The notes under the pieces were generated by a model. The model was given only the letters and a program-made list of their open reading frames with translations. It ran no database searches and was not told the DNA's origin. A stretch of DNA of 64,000 bases from Bradyrhizobium sp. RP6 (lineage in GTDB: Bacteria; Pseudomonadota; Alphaproteobacteria; Rhizobiales; Xanthobacteraceae): positions 80,643 through 144,642 of the forward strand of contig NZ_RQIT01000019.1 of the NCBI RefSeq assembly GCF_003837805.1. The letters are read 5' to 3'. Below are positions 18,066-27,612 of this stretch, piece after piece. A program made the position numbers and the translations under genes. Positions within the stretch are counted from its first letter, which is position 1, and every line of letters begins with the position of its first letter.

Positions 18066-19259
18066 TCACTTGGCAGACGCCTGCGGCTGCTCGATCCTCG
18101 TCACCTGCGGGTCGATCTTCTGGCCCGGGATGACGCGCAGGAGCCCAGCGATCACCACGCGATCCTCCGGCTTCAGGCCGCTCTCGATCACGCGCAGGCC
18201 GTTGTCGACGGGGCCGATCTGCACCTTGCGCTGCTCGACAATGTTGTCGCCGTTGACCACCAGCAGATAGCGGCCGCCCTGGTCGCTGCCGAGCGCGGTG
18301 TCGGGAACGAGCAGGGCGTTCTTCTCCTGGTCGAAGGGCACGCGGACCCGGACGAAATAGCCGGGCAGCAGCACCCGCTTGTCGTTGGGAACGAGGCCGC
18401 GAACCGCCAGCGTGCCTGTCGACTGGTTCAGGGTCGGCGCGACGTAGTCGAGATGACCTTCGTGCGGATAGCCGGTTTCGGTCTGGAGCCCGATCTGGAT
18501 CGGAAACTGCTTGAGGTTGGCGGCGGTCATCCCGCGACGTGCCGCTTCGGCGCGAATGCGCAGGACATCTTGTTCGTTGACGGTGAAGTTCACATAGATC
18601 GGGTCCATCGCAACGATGGTGGCGAGCTGGGTCGGCGAGGAGACGCCGACGAGCTCGCCGATCGAGACCATATGGGCGCTGACGATGCCGTCGAACGGCG
18701 CAGTCACCTTGGTATAGCCGTAATTGACCTCCGCGAGCTTGGTGTTGGCCTGGGCCTGCTGGAGATTGGCTTGGGCGTTGTCGCGGTTCGAGGTCGATGT
18801 GTCGAGAGTGGCCTGGGAGACCGCCTGGCGCTGCACCAGCTCGGCCTGCCGCTTGTAATCGGCTTCCGCCTGCCGCAGCGAGGCCTGCGCGCCGGCCTCG
18901 GCCGCCTGCGCCTGCTCGAGCTTGAGCTTGTAGGTCTCAGGCTCGATCGTGAACAGCTGGGTACCTTGCTTCACGAAAGTGCCGTCCTGATAGTCGATCG
19001 TTTGCAGAAAGCCCTGCACGCGCGCGACCAGATCGACGCTCTTGATCGGAGCGGTGTTGCCGGTGGCCTCGATGTAACGCGTCACGGAACGCTGCACCGG
19101 CGTCGCGACGTCCACCTTGGGGGGAGGCGGCGCCACGAACGTGTTCTTGTCCTCGCAGCCGGCGAGCACGATCACCGCGGTTGCCGTCGCCAACGCCCAC
19201 CCGACCTGTCTCCACGCTTTCTTGCCTCCTGCGGGAGATGCGGGATTCGCGTGCGTCAT
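18066..19259 (-). CDS. RND efflux periplasmic adaptor lipoprotein (AcrA/MexA type)
   Basis: Links the inner-membrane RND pump to an outer-membrane channel. With the start at 19259 it has 397 residues and a lipoprotein signal with lipobox LAGC, Cys35 as the lipidated residue. It shows the biotinyl-lipoyl-like half motifs (DLVARVQGFLQTIDYQDGT and VTAPFDGIVSAH), a central coiled-coil hairpin, and the beta-barrel region. An upstream in-frame ATG at 19343 would put 28 extra residues before the signal, which is unlikely. The permease gene follows after 13 bp. No repressor gene is adjacent. Confidence 0.93.
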   Translation of the reverse strand: MTHANPASPAGGKKAWRQVGWALATATAVIVLAGCEDKNTFVAPPPPKVDVATPVQRSVTRYIEATGNTAPIKSVDLVARVQGFLQTIDYQDGTFVKQGTQLFTIEPETYKLKLEQAQAAEAGAQASLRQAEADYKRQAELVQRQAVSQATLDTSTSNRDNAQANLQQAQANTKLAEVNYGYTKVTAPFDGIVSAHMVSIGELVGVSSPTQLATIVAMDPIYVNFTVNEQDVLRIRAEAARRGMTAANLKQFPIQIGLQTETGYPHEGHLDYVAPTLNQSTGTLAVRGLVPNDKRVLLPGYFVRVRVPFDQEKNALLVPDTALGSDQGGRYLLVVNGDNIVEQRKVQIGPVDNGLRVIESGLKPEDRVVIAGLLRVIPGQKIDPQVTRIEQPQASAK

Positions 19260-19537
19260 GAGGTGGCCCCCGGTTGCTGTCTGTCGGTGCGGCAGGCTAC
19301 CAACAAATGCCCGGCCGTGAAACACCATAGCCATGGCAGTCACCGGCCTTGCACTGCAAGGAGCGATGTGGCCTTTGACAGATTTGTCATGACAAGCCGC
19401 CTCGCACTGAGTGCACGATCGACCACAATTGCATCAAAGGCGGCGCGACACCGACCGGCGGCACGCTGCGCAAGACCTCCGACAGTGGCCTGAAGGACTC
19501 ACGGATCGGGACGGAATGGTACGTCAGCGCGATAGGG

Positions 19538-20533
19538 CTAGATCCGGGTCGCAGCCGCCCCTCGCGCATGCCAGGCCGCAAGTACGTCTCGCTCTTCTTC
19601 GGCGGCAAGCCCGATGACCGGACCGTTGCTGGCGTTGAGCCAATCAAGCGTGTCGCGCGCGGTGTCGGCCGGCGGTCGCGAGATCAGTCCGGCCTGGCGC
19701 GCCGGCGAGGTGTCGCGTGTCAGGAATCCGGCGAAGTCGGGCAGGGGCAGCCACATCGGCAGGGACCGCGGACCTGCCCAGCGCCGCACGTCATGCGCCT
19801 CGAGGAAGGCGCGATCGACCCAGGTGAAGGTGCAGGATGCGTTCAGCGCCGATGCGCACTCGGCCAGGAATTCGCCGCGCGTGCGAATTGGCCCGATCCC
19901 ATCATAGATTCCGGTGAGGCGAATCTCTGCCGCATGCACGATCCATCGCGCGAGGTCGCGCACGTCGATGAACTGGATGGCATCCACCGGAGATCCCGGC
20001 GCCAGCACCTCCCCGCCGCGCGCCAGCCGCGCCGGCCAGTAGGCGAACCGCCCGGTCGGGTCTTCCGGCCCGGCGATGAGGCCGGCCCGGCAGATGAAGG
20101 CGTCGTTGCCGACCGCTTGTTCGCAGGCGACCTTGGCGGCGCCGTAGATCGCGTCGGTGCTGTGCGCGATCTCCGCTGAACTGGGCTCGCGCAGCGGCGC
20201 GGTGTCGGCGCGTTGCCCCGGAATGCGGTTGTCAGCATAGACGCTGATCGTCGACACGAAGGTCCAATGCACGCCCGGACGCTTCAGCGCGGCGACCGCA
20301 CGGCTGACCTGACCGGGATGACGCGAGACATCGACCACGGCGTCGAATGTCTCGTCTGCGAGCGGCACAAGGCCGTCGGCGACGTCGCGGTCGATCCGAA
20401 CGAACCGCGCGCCCGTGGCAATCGGCCCCGCAAGGCCGCGGGCAGCGCAGGTCACGTCATGACCGGTCGCGCAAGCATGGCTTGCGATCGCGCGTCCGAG
20501 GAACTGGCTGCCGCCGAGGATGAGAACGCGCAT
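19538..20533 (-). CDS. NAD-dependent epimerase/dehydratase-like extended SDR protein
   Basis: A 331-residue Rossmann-fold protein beginning MRVLILGGSQFLGRAIA; the GGSQFLG nucleotide loop replaces the usual GxxGxxG. The catalytic-type YGAAK motif is near residue 129. Such proteins act as NDP-sugar or reductase-type enzymes, and the substrate is not evident. It is alone: the secreted-protein gene upstream is 66 bp away on the same strand. Confidence 0.8.
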   Translation of the reverse strand: MRVLILGGSQFLGRAIASHACATGHDVTCAARGLAGPIATGARFVRIDRDVADGLVPLADETFDAVVDVSRHPGQVSRAVAALKRPGVHWTFVSTISVYADNRIPGQRADTAPLREPSSAEIAHSTDAIYGAAKVACEQAVGNDAFICRAGLIAGPEDPTGRFAYWPARLARGGEVLAPGSPVDAIQFIDVRDLARWIVHAAEIRLTGIYDGIGPIRTRGEFLAECASALNASCTFTWVDRAFLEAHDVRRWAGPRSLPMWLPLPDFAGFLTRDTSPARQAGLISRPPADTARDTLDWLNASNGPVIGLAAEEERDVLAAWHARGAAATRI

Positions 20534-20599
20534 GTAACGGTCCGTGTCGCCGATGAGATCGCGAGACTACAACGTCCGGTAGCGGTTGCAACCGATCCG

Positions 20600-21670
20600 T
20601 CAGCGCCCCCTGATCTCCGCGAACTTCGCCATCGCGCGCTCGAACTTTCGGCTGAACAGCCACATGGCGGCGAGGATCTCGCGGTAGCTTGCCGAGCTGC
20701 GCGCCCGGTCGGCCCGCCCGAATGCAAAGATGCTGTTGTTGCGCAGGTGCTTCATGATCGTTGGGCTGGACACCCTGTAGTTCAGGAGATCGCCCGATTT
20801 CAGGGCGGACCGCGTCGGGGTCGGCACGATCTGGATCAGCTCGAACAGCTTCATCTGATCGATCGGGTCAGACAGCGTCTTCACGATTCCAGGTATCTCA
20901 TGGAACAGATCGGCGTGCGCGTTCATCAGGCCGTCGCGCACGTTGGTCCAATGGTTGAATCGGGGATCGGTGCCGCGGACCCGCGCCTCTTCCCTGTCGT
21001 CGCGCGCACTCAGCGCCGGATCGATCGCTGCGATCTCGCCCTTGATGGCTTCCCATTTTCTCCGGCCGTTGCGGTCTTCGGAGGGGCCGGTCTGGAAGCT
21101 GCCCATATAGGTGTTCGAGCGCGCATTGCGGACATTCTGCTTGCCATTGGTCTCCGCAAAGAACAGCCCGAGGCTGATGCGGCCCGCGGTCTCGGCATGC
21201 TCAGACGCAAGCCCCTTGACGCGCGCAATCGCAACGGCGAGATCGACGACGTCCTTGAAGGGCGTTGGCGAGTACTGCGCGCTGGCAGGCGGCGCCTCCA
21301 TGATGTCGAACAGCTTTCCGTATTCGTCGACCAGCGGCTCGATGTCGGCATCGAAATAAGCCGGCGGAATCTCGAACTTGTTGGGACGGCCGATCCGCGA
21401 CGGCATCGCGTCGGTGAGGTCCTTGTAGCTGCTGATCACTGCGACGCGCGCGAGATAGAGCGCCTGGCCCGGCAGGTTCGGCAGCGGCTCCTTCGCCTCG
21501 ATCTGGCGCCGCCGCTCGGCGAGGATGGATTTGAAATCGGCGAGCGCGCGCTCGTAGGTGGCGAGCGCCTCGGCTTGTCTTGGCGTCGGCGCGCTTTGTC
21601 CCATGGCAGGCGCCGCGAGAAGCAGGGCAAGCACGGCGACAATCGCCGCGGCGTGACGTCTTGGTTCCAT
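20600..21670 (-). CDS. Secreted protein of unknown function, possibly lysozyme-like
   Basis: A 356-residue protein with a clear Sec signal (residues 1-24, ending APAMGQS), so exported. It is mostly helical. A segment around residues 165-195 reads LGLFFAETNGKQN, then SNTYMGSFQTG. The order of a glutamate followed by a GSFQ-like motif recalls soluble lytic transglycosylases, but similarity is weak and I do not assign a function. No neighbour gives a clue. Confidence 0.7.
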   Translation of the reverse strand: MEPRRHAAAIVAVLALLLAAPAMGQSAPTPRQAEALATYERALADFKSILAERRRQIEAKEPLPNLPGQALYLARVAVISSYKDLTDAMPSRIGRPNKFEIPPAYFDADIEPLVDEYGKLFDIMEAPPASAQYSPTPFKDVVDLAVAIARVKGLASEHAETAGRISLGLFFAETNGKQNVRNARSNTYMGSFQTGPSEDRNGRRKWEAIKGEIAAIDPALSARDDREEARVRGTDPRFNHWTNVRDGLMNAHADLFHEIPGIVKTLSDPIDQMKLFELIQIVPTPTRSALKSGDLLNYRVSSPTIMKHLRNNSIFAFGRADRARSSASYREILAAMWLFSRKFERAMAKFAEIRGR

Positions 21671-21769
21671 CGCAGGCTCCCGGGCCGGCCGATTCGGCAG
21701 CGGGAATCGTAAGCAATACGGGCTGGACTGGCGAGCTGCGAGTTCGGGTTGGCGTCAACCCTCCAGCCT

Positions 21770-23263
21770 TCACGCCGTCACCGGGTACTTCGGCGCGGAA
21801 GCCAGGAACTTCGCGTAGTCATCCGCATCCGGAGGGAGGAAGCGGCCTGCGAGCCCGCCGCGTTTCTGGTTCTTCGCGCCGATGTCGGCCATCAGCTCGT
21901 CGAAATGGCGGTAGTGATAGGGCGCGACGCACAGGCCGCCATAGACGCCCGCGGCCGGCCGCTCGACGCGCTTGAAGTGCAGCATCATCTCGATGTTGTC
22001 GCGCATCGCTTGCGCCGTCGGCTGGTTGGCGAGCTGGCCGTCGGCATAGCGCACCAGCCAGTTGGCGGCGAGGTCGGCGCAGAGCACGGTGCAGAACGAC
22101 GAGTTGAAGCCGACAAAGCCCATGTCAGGCAGGTCGGGACTGGCGATCAGGCGATAGAGCCGGTACTGTCCGTCGGCATCGACCAGCTTCTGCCTGTAGG
22201 CCTCGGGAAGGAACGGCACGCCGAGCTTGTAGCCGATCGCGAGCACCGCGACGTCGGCACTGACGCGCTCGCCGCCGCTCATCACGATGCTGTCGCCTTC
22301 ATAATGGTCGAACGTGCCGAACACCGCCTTGATGCGGCCGTCGGCGACCATCGGGTAGAAGCCCGGCGTCGCGATCGGTACCGAGCAGTTGATGCCGTCC
22401 TCGATCCGCTCCTTCGGCACCATCTTGCACCGGGCAAGCTTGAGCTGCGCCTTCAACAGGCTCTCGAGCCCGCGCCAGTTCGCCCAGACCAGGGGGGCGG
22501 CGATGCGATGTGCGAGCCGCGCCATCGCGCTCGCGCCCCATCCCGGGAACATCTCCTCCTGCGCGCGGATGTAGAGGATGCGCTTGAAGTTCACGAGGCC
22601 GCCGATGAAATAGGGAATGCGCCACACCGGCTCGCGCATCACGATCGTCACTTCGCGCGCGCCCGACTTCACCGCGTTCACCGCGATGTCGGTCGCGGAC
22701 TTCGAGCCGCCGAGCACGACGACGCGGCGTCCTTTCGCCAGCGTCTGATCGCCGTATTTCGACGAATGCAGGATCTGGCCCCCGTGTGCCAGGAATGCGT
22801 CCTCGCCGGGACAATGCAGCTCACGTGGCTCGTTGAACTGCCCGGTGCAGACCGCGACGAAATCGAAAGTCTCGCTCGTGCTCGTGCCGGCCTTGTCTTT
22901 CAGGGTAAGCGTCCAGCCCGGCTTGCCGTCGGCGCGGCGCGCCATGCCGGTGATCTCCGTGTTCAGGCGCAGCATGTGGTCGAGGCCAAAACTCCTGGCG
23001 TAGTCGGCGAGGTAGGCATGGACCTGCGGTCCGGTTGGCCATTCCGGATAGGCGTCCGGCATGGCCCGATCGGTGTAGCGGTAGAGCTCCTTCGGGCTCT
23101 GCGTCTGCACGTCAGGATAGGAGCGCGCCAGCTCCCAGACGCCGCCGAGATCGGCGCTGCGCTCGATTATGGTGACGCGGTGGCCTCGGGTGGAGAACGC
23201 TTTGGCGGCGGCAAGGCCGGAGACGCCGGCGCCGATCACGCAGACTTGCTTGGGGCTGACCAT
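21770..23263 (-). CDS. Flavin-containing monooxygenase
   Basis: An FAD/NADPH-dependent oxygenase of 497 residues. The FAD-binding GAGVSG is at residues 11-16, the NADPH-binding GGSKSATDIA lies near residue 185, and the family-type segment FLAHGGQILHSSKYGD lies between them. Substrates of the family are amines, sulfides or ketones. An upstream ATG at 23404 would overlap the cupin gene and add 47 residues before the Rossmann strand, so the ATG at 23263 was chosen. The cupin gene is upstream on the same strand; the divergent AraC regulator probably controls both. Confidence 0.87.
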   Translation of the reverse strand: MVSPKQVCVIGAGVSGLAAAKAFSTRGHRVTIIERSADLGGVWELARSYPDVQTQSPKELYRYTDRAMPDAYPEWPTGPQVHAYLADYARSFGLDHMLRLNTEITGMARRADGKPGWTLTLKDKAGTSTSETFDFVAVCTGQFNEPRELHCPGEDAFLAHGGQILHSSKYGDQTLAKGRRVVVLGGSKSATDIAVNAVKSGAREVTIVMREPVWRIPYFIGGLVNFKRILYIRAQEEMFPGWGASAMARLAHRIAAPLVWANWRGLESLLKAQLKLARCKMVPKERIEDGINCSVPIATPGFYPMVADGRIKAVFGTFDHYEGDSIVMSGGERVSADVAVLAIGYKLGVPFLPEAYRQKLVDADGQYRLYRLIASPDLPDMGFVGFNSSFCTVLCADLAANWLVRYADGQLANQPTAQAMRDNIEMMLHFKRVERPAAGVYGGLCVAPYHYRHFDELMADIGAKNQKRGGLAGRFLPPDADDYAKFLASAPKYPVTA

Positions 23264-23366
23264 GGGATGGCTCGCAATCAGTGTGTTTCGCGCAAGCGGC
23301 CGCGTTCGGCCGCAAGGCGCGGCCGGCGGGGCTGCAAGCAGATGTAAGCGGAGGAAGTGGCGACGG

Positions 23367-23816
23367 CTAGTCGTTGGCCTCGGGCGGCAGGAAGTCGACC
23401 TCATGCAGCGCCGAGATACGGACGACTTCGGCAGGGTCGGTCAGATTGTGGAGCTGTTCGAACAGCGCCTCCAGCTTCTGCATCGGCGAGACCCAGAACA
23501 GTGCGCGGCACGGCTTGTCGGACTTGTTGAAATAGCCGTGCGGAATGCCGCGCGGCATGCGCACGAGGTCGCCGGCATGGGCCTTGACCCATTGACCGTC
23601 GAGCTTGAGGTCGAGCGTGCCTTCCTGCACCAGGATGAACTCGTCCTGGGTCGGGTGGATGTGCACCGGCACGAACTGGCCGGGATCGCTGTTGGTCTCG
23701 AAAGCGAAGGTGGAGTCGGTGACGGCCTTGGGGAAATAGACCTGGCCCAGGATGTTCCAGCTCTTGCCGCCATAGCCCGTGCCGTTTGCAGTAATGCCCT
23801 TTTCGAGTGCAGTCAT
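23367..23816 (-). CDS. Cupin-domain protein
   Basis: A 149-residue single-domain cupin. The metal-binding motif HIHPTQDEFILVQEG is near residues 53-67 and the second motif GDLVRMPRGIPHGYFN near 83-98. A GTG at 23822 is an alternative start, but AGGAGG is only correctly spaced for the ATG at 23816. It lies 103 bp upstream of the flavin monooxygenase gene and is divergent from an AraC regulator. A role as dioxygenase, isomerase or sensor cannot be decided. Confidence 0.85.
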   Translation of the reverse strand: MTALEKGITANGTGYGGKSWNILGQVYFPKAVTDSTFAFETNSDPGQFVPVHIHPTQDEFILVQEGTLDLKLDGQWVKAHAGDLVRMPRGIPHGYFNKSDKPCRALFWVSPMQKLEALFEQLHNLTDPAEVVRISALHEVDFLPPEAND

Positions 23817-24000
23817 GCTCACCTCCTCATGGATACCGGCGGGGACGGAGCTTCGACCGGCCAGGGGCCGCCTGTCTATCCGCTAAACGAATCCGGATAC
23901 GGCTGTTGCCATGCAGCACGGCGATTTCATGGCGCGGCCCTTTTCGCGCCCGACGAACCATTATAGGCTTAAAACAATTCCGTGACGCGAAGCGTGGTCG

Positions 24001-25029
24001 ATGATGTCCGCAGCCGTGCTGGAGACGAACGCAAGAGCACCCGCAGCCGAGCGGCTTGCGGCCTTCGCCCGCGTCACCACGGATGATGTCGACGAGGCGG
24101 CCGAGCAGATCGGGCGCATTTTCTGCCCGCACGATCTCAAGCCGGCGCAGACGCGGGCGGACGGCTTCTCCGCCCGGCATAATTGCGCTGATTTCGACGG
24201 CTTCTCCATCAACTACGTCGCATATGGCGGATCGGTCAGCATCGATCCCGGCTGCCTCGAGCGCTTCTTCCTGGTGCAGGTCCCGCTTGCGGGCTCCGCC
24301 CGCATTCGTGCCGGCGGCAGCGAGCTCGACGTCGCGCCGGACCGGACGGCGTCGCTGCTGTCGCCGACCGTCCCGACCCGGATGATCTGGGCCGACTGCG
24401 CGCAAGCGATCCTGCTGCTCGACCGCCGCATGGTCGAGCAACGCGCTGCGGCGCTGTCGGGCAGGGCGGCCGGGGTGGTCGAGTTCGATCCCGCGATTGA
24501 CCTGGACGCGCCGTCCGGGCGGGCCTTGCAGGCCAGCCTTGCCGGGCTGATGACGCTCGCCGAGCGTCTCGGGCCATCAGGCAGGCTTTCGCCGGTCGCG
24601 ATGGCCGATTGGCGCGAGCTGCTGATCGATCATCTCCTCAACGGGCAGCGGCATGGCCTGTCGGATGCGATCAGGACATTCTCAGGACAGGCCGAGCGCC
24701 TGCCGCGTGCGCTCCGCGCCGCGCGCGACCATCTTGCGGACAATGCCGGCGACCCGCTCGATCTCGCGCAACTCGCCTGTGTGTCGGGCATCGGCATCCG
24801 CGCGCTCCAGCTGGGCTTCCGCCGTCACTTCGGCGTGTCCATCTCGCAGATGCTGCTCGACATGCGGCTCGCTGGCCTCCACGCCCGCCTCGCGCAGGCT
24901 TCCGCCGGCGTCTCAATCACCGACCTCGCCTTCGACCTCGGCTTCACCCATCTCGGCCGCATGGCCGGCGCCTACCGCGAAAAATTCGGCGAGACGCCAT
25001 CGGCAACGCTGCGGCGAAGGATGTGCTGA
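24001..25029 (+). CDS. AraC-family transcriptional regulator
   Basis: A 342-residue regulator. The first 210 residues form an AraC-binding-2-like ligand domain (DGFSINYVAYGGSVSIDPG, FFLVQVPLAG). The last 100 hold two helix-turn-helix units, ending FDLGFTHLGRMAGAYREKFGETP. It is divergent from the cupin/flavin monooxygenase pair across 184 bp, so these are its likely targets. Regulators of this class often respond to aromatic or hydroxylated compounds; that is family knowledge, not seen here. Confidence 0.88.
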   Translation: MMSAAVLETNARAPAAERLAAFARVTTDDVDEAAEQIGRIFCPHDLKPAQTRADGFSARHNCADFDGFSINYVAYGGSVSIDPGCLERFFLVQVPLAGSARIRAGGSELDVAPDRTASLLSPTVPTRMIWADCAQAILLLDRRMVEQRAAALSGRAAGVVEFDPAIDLDAPSGRALQASLAGLMTLAERLGPSGRLSPVAMADWRELLIDHLLNGQRHGLSDAIRTFSGQAERLPRALRAARDHLADNAGDPLDLAQLACVSGIGIRALQLGFRRHFGVSISQMLLDMRLAGLHARLAQASAGVSITDLAFDLGFTHLGRMAGAYREKFGETPSATLRRRMC

Positions 25030-25030
25030 C

Positions 25031-25672
25031 TTACCGATCTTGCGACTTCGCCCCGCGGTCTTCGCGCAGCGTCGTCACCCAGATCGCGCGCGCCACCTGC
25101 TGGGTCGGATTGTCGAACATGTGCGGCATGATGCTCGGAAAACGAAAGCTGTCGCCGGCTTCCAGCAGGTGGGCCTGGTTGTCGAGCCACAGCCGCAGGC
25201 TGCCCGAGAGGATGTAGCCCGCTTTTTCGCCGGTGTGCTGCAGGAAGTCGGTGCCGGAGGAGGCGCCGGGATTGAGCGTGAGCTCGTAAAGCTCGAGCTG
25301 GCCTTTGCCTGCCGGGGTCAGCGCTTCCTTGACGACACCGCTGGCAGTGAGCCGCAGCAGCCGCCGGTTGGTCTTGCGCACGATATAGCGCTGCACGTCG
25401 GCGGGATCGCTGCTCTCGAAGAAATAGGAGATGGGAACGTCGAGCGCGATGCTGAGCAGGCGCAGCGTGCGGATCGACGGCATGGCTCGCGCGCGTTCGA
25501 GCTGGCTGATCATGCCGGTGGAGAGCCCGGTCTTGTTGGCGACGTCCTGAATCGAGAGGCCGGCGCGCTGCCGCAGCAGCCGCACGGTTTCACCGAGGCG
25601 CTGATCGACCGCATCGTCAGCTTCGATCGCCGGAGCGTCCTTTGTGCCGTTCGTATCGCCGCGACCATCCAT
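25031..25672 (-). CDS. XRE-family regulator with C-terminal cupin domain
   Basis: A 213-residue repressor-type protein. The helix-turn-helix is at about residues 27-82 (GLSIQDVANKTGLSTGMISQLE), and the cupin sensing domain at about 125-205 (TGEKAGYILSGSLRLWLDN). Its end nearly touches the convergent AraC gene (1 bp between). It is divergent from the ABC importer operon at 25894, so it is the likely regulator of that operon. In related proteins the cupin binds a small-molecule substrate or product. Confidence 0.88.
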   Translation of the reverse strand: MDGRGDTNGTKDAPAIEADDAVDQRLGETVRLLRQRAGLSIQDVANKTGLSTGMISQLERARAMPSIRTLRLLSIALDVPISYFFESSDPADVQRYIVRKTNRRLLRLTASGVVKEALTPAGKGQLELYELTLNPGASSGTDFLQHTGEKAGYILSGSLRLWLDNQAHLLEAGDSFRFPSIMPHMFDNPTQQVARAIWVTTLREDRGAKSQDR

Positions 25673-25739
25673 GTCGCTCTCCCATGCATCATCTCACCTC
25701 GGACCGCATCGGTCTCGTGGCTTCAGTACGACTGAAAAG

Positions 25740-25790
25740 GTTGCGCATACTAGCAATGCGATTGACAGCCGTATTTAGTCATGATGAAAT
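25740..25790 (+). promoter_or_regulatory. Candidate promoter and operator of the ABC importer operon
   Basis: A perfect -35 hexamer TTGACA at 25762-25767 is followed after 17 bp by TGAAAT at 25785-25790 (4 of 6 matches to TATAAT). Just upstream, CGCAT and ATGCG form a small inverted repeat separated by 7 bases, a possible site for the divergent XRE-cupin regulator. Position and spacing are seen; function is inferred. Confidence 0.45.
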
Positions 25791-25893
25791 TTTGGCTGAA
25801 AAATTTAGAAGCACTAAAGCCCACTCCTGTCCCTTCGCCGGGGTCTCGGGGGCGCGGGAGAACGGTGCCGTGTGCGGAAACGGAGAGTGGGTC

Positions 25894-27585
25894 ATGGCAG
25901 GCGACACCGGCAAGCTCGGCGTTGGGGCACTGCATCTCGGCATTCCGAATCGCCGTCAATTCTTCCAGCTCGGCGCGGGGGCCGCGGCAGGGTGGACGCT
26001 GTCAGGCAGCGCCTTTGCGCAGACCGAACGTCCCACCAATCCGCCTGACAAGCCGCGCGGCCAGGTGATCGCGGCGCTGTCGCAGGAGCCGACCGTCTTC
26101 CATCCGCTGATGCCGGGTATCGAGGTCGATCAGGGCATCTGGTGGCAGGTGTTCTCGCTGCTCTGGTTCATCGATCCCGCCGGCAATTTCGTTCCCGACC
26201 TCGCCCGCGAAGTGCCGACCATCGAGAATGGCGGCCTGTCGGCCGACGGCCTGATCTGGAAGATCAAGCTGCGCAACGACGTGAAATGGCATGACGGCAC
26301 GCCGTTCACGGCCGAGGACGTGAAGTTCTCGCTCGACCTGATCAACGATCCCAATTTCCGCGCGCGCAGCCGTGTCGGCCACAGCCTTGTGAAGGACATC
26401 AAGGTCGTCGCGCCCGACGAGATCCATTGGCGCATGGAAGCGCCCTATTCGCCCTACATGTCGATCCTGGGATCGCTGACCTTCATCGTGCCGAAGCACA
26501 TCCTGGAGAAGGTGTCCGATCCGAACGCCTCGCCGTTCCACAACGCGCCCGTCGGCACCGGGCCATTCCGCTGGGGCGAGCGGGTGCCCGGCGACCACAT
26601 ATTGCTGAATGCCCACGCCGGCTATCACGGCAAGGGACCTTACGTCGAACGCGTGGTCTTCAAGTACATTCCCGACCTCACCGTGCTCTACACCCAGTTC
26701 CGCACCGGCCAGGTCGACTACACCGGCCTGCAAGGCATCTTGCCGAACTTCGTGCAGGAGGCGAAGACGCTGAAGGGCCGCAAGGTCTTCGTCTCCTCGA
26801 CCTCCTCGGTGGAGCATATCGCGCCCAATCTGGAGTTCGGTCCCTTCGCCGACCGCGCCGTGCGCGAGGCGCTCTACCTCGCCATCAACAAGCAGGCGAT
26901 CATCGATGCGCTCTATTACGGTCTGCCGACGCAGACCGAGAGTTTCGTACCGCAGCAGGCCTGGTCGTTTCAGCAGGGCCTGCCGCAGCACAAATACGAT
27001 CCCGCCAAGGCCAACGCGCTGCTCGATGCGGCCGGATGGGCTCGCGGCTCCGGTGGCGTGCGCGAGAAGGGCGGCGTCAAGCTCGAATTCACGAATTCGA
27101 CGACGTCGGGCAATGCGGTGCGCGAGCAGACCCAGCAGCTGCTGATCCAGGACTGGCGCGCGATCGGGGCTGCGATGCGAGTCAACAACATGCCGGCGGC
27201 CGTGATCTGGGGCGACTTCTGGCAGCAGTCGAAGTTCAATTCGGTGCTGGTCTCCGTCAACTTCATGCTGGGCAGCGACCCCGACGTGACGCCGCGCTTC
27301 GGCTCCGGCGCCATTCCCGCCAAGGGCGGCCGCGGCTACAACACCTATCAGTACAAGAACCCGGAGGCCGATCGCCTGCTCGCCGACGGCGCCAGGCAGT
27401 TCGGTCTCGCCCAGCGCAAGACGACCTATGGCGACCTGCAGAAGCTGATCCGCAACGACCTTGCGATCCTGCCGTTGTTCCAGGGCTTCATCGCCGAGGG
27501 CGTGAAGGAAGGGCTGCAAGGTTTCCGTCCTAACATCAACACCTCCATCAACTGCTGGAATATCCGCGAATGGTACTGGGCATGA
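25894..27585 (+). CDS. ABC transporter substrate-binding protein, peptide/opine type (SBP_bac_5)
   Basis: The periplasmic binding protein of a dipeptide/oligopeptide-type importer, 563 residues. It carries a twin-arginine-like signal, NRRQFFQLGAGAAAGWTLSG, at residues 18-37. The mature region shows the family pattern DGLIWKIKLRNDVKWHDGTPFTAEDV. The ATG at 25894 has a GGAGAG site upstream; earlier in-frame starts lack the correct signal position. The two permease genes follow at once, and the double ATPase gene is the last of the operon. Confidence 0.93.
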   Translation: MAGDTGKLGVGALHLGIPNRRQFFQLGAGAAAGWTLSGSAFAQTERPTNPPDKPRGQVIAALSQEPTVFHPLMPGIEVDQGIWWQVFSLLWFIDPAGNFVPDLAREVPTIENGGLSADGLIWKIKLRNDVKWHDGTPFTAEDVKFSLDLINDPNFRARSRVGHSLVKDIKVVAPDEIHWRMEAPYSPYMSILGSLTFIVPKHILEKVSDPNASPFHNAPVGTGPFRWGERVPGDHILLNAHAGYHGKGPYVERVVFKYIPDLTVLYTQFRTGQVDYTGLQGILPNFVQEAKTLKGRKVFVSSTSSVEHIAPNLEFGPFADRAVREALYLAINKQAIIDALYYGLPTQTESFVPQQAWSFQQGLPQHKYDPAKANALLDAAGWARGSGGVREKGGVKLEFTNSTTSGNAVREQTQQLLIQDWRAIGAAMRVNNMPAAVIWGDFWQQSKFNSVLVSVNFMLGSDPDVTPRFGSGAIPAKGGRGYNTYQYKNPEADRLLADGARQFGLAQRKTTYGDLQKLIRNDLAILPLFQGFIAEGVKEGLQGFRPNINTSINCWNIREWYWA

Positions 27586-27612
27586 TGTCTCAGGCCCGCT
27601 GGATCGCCTGAG

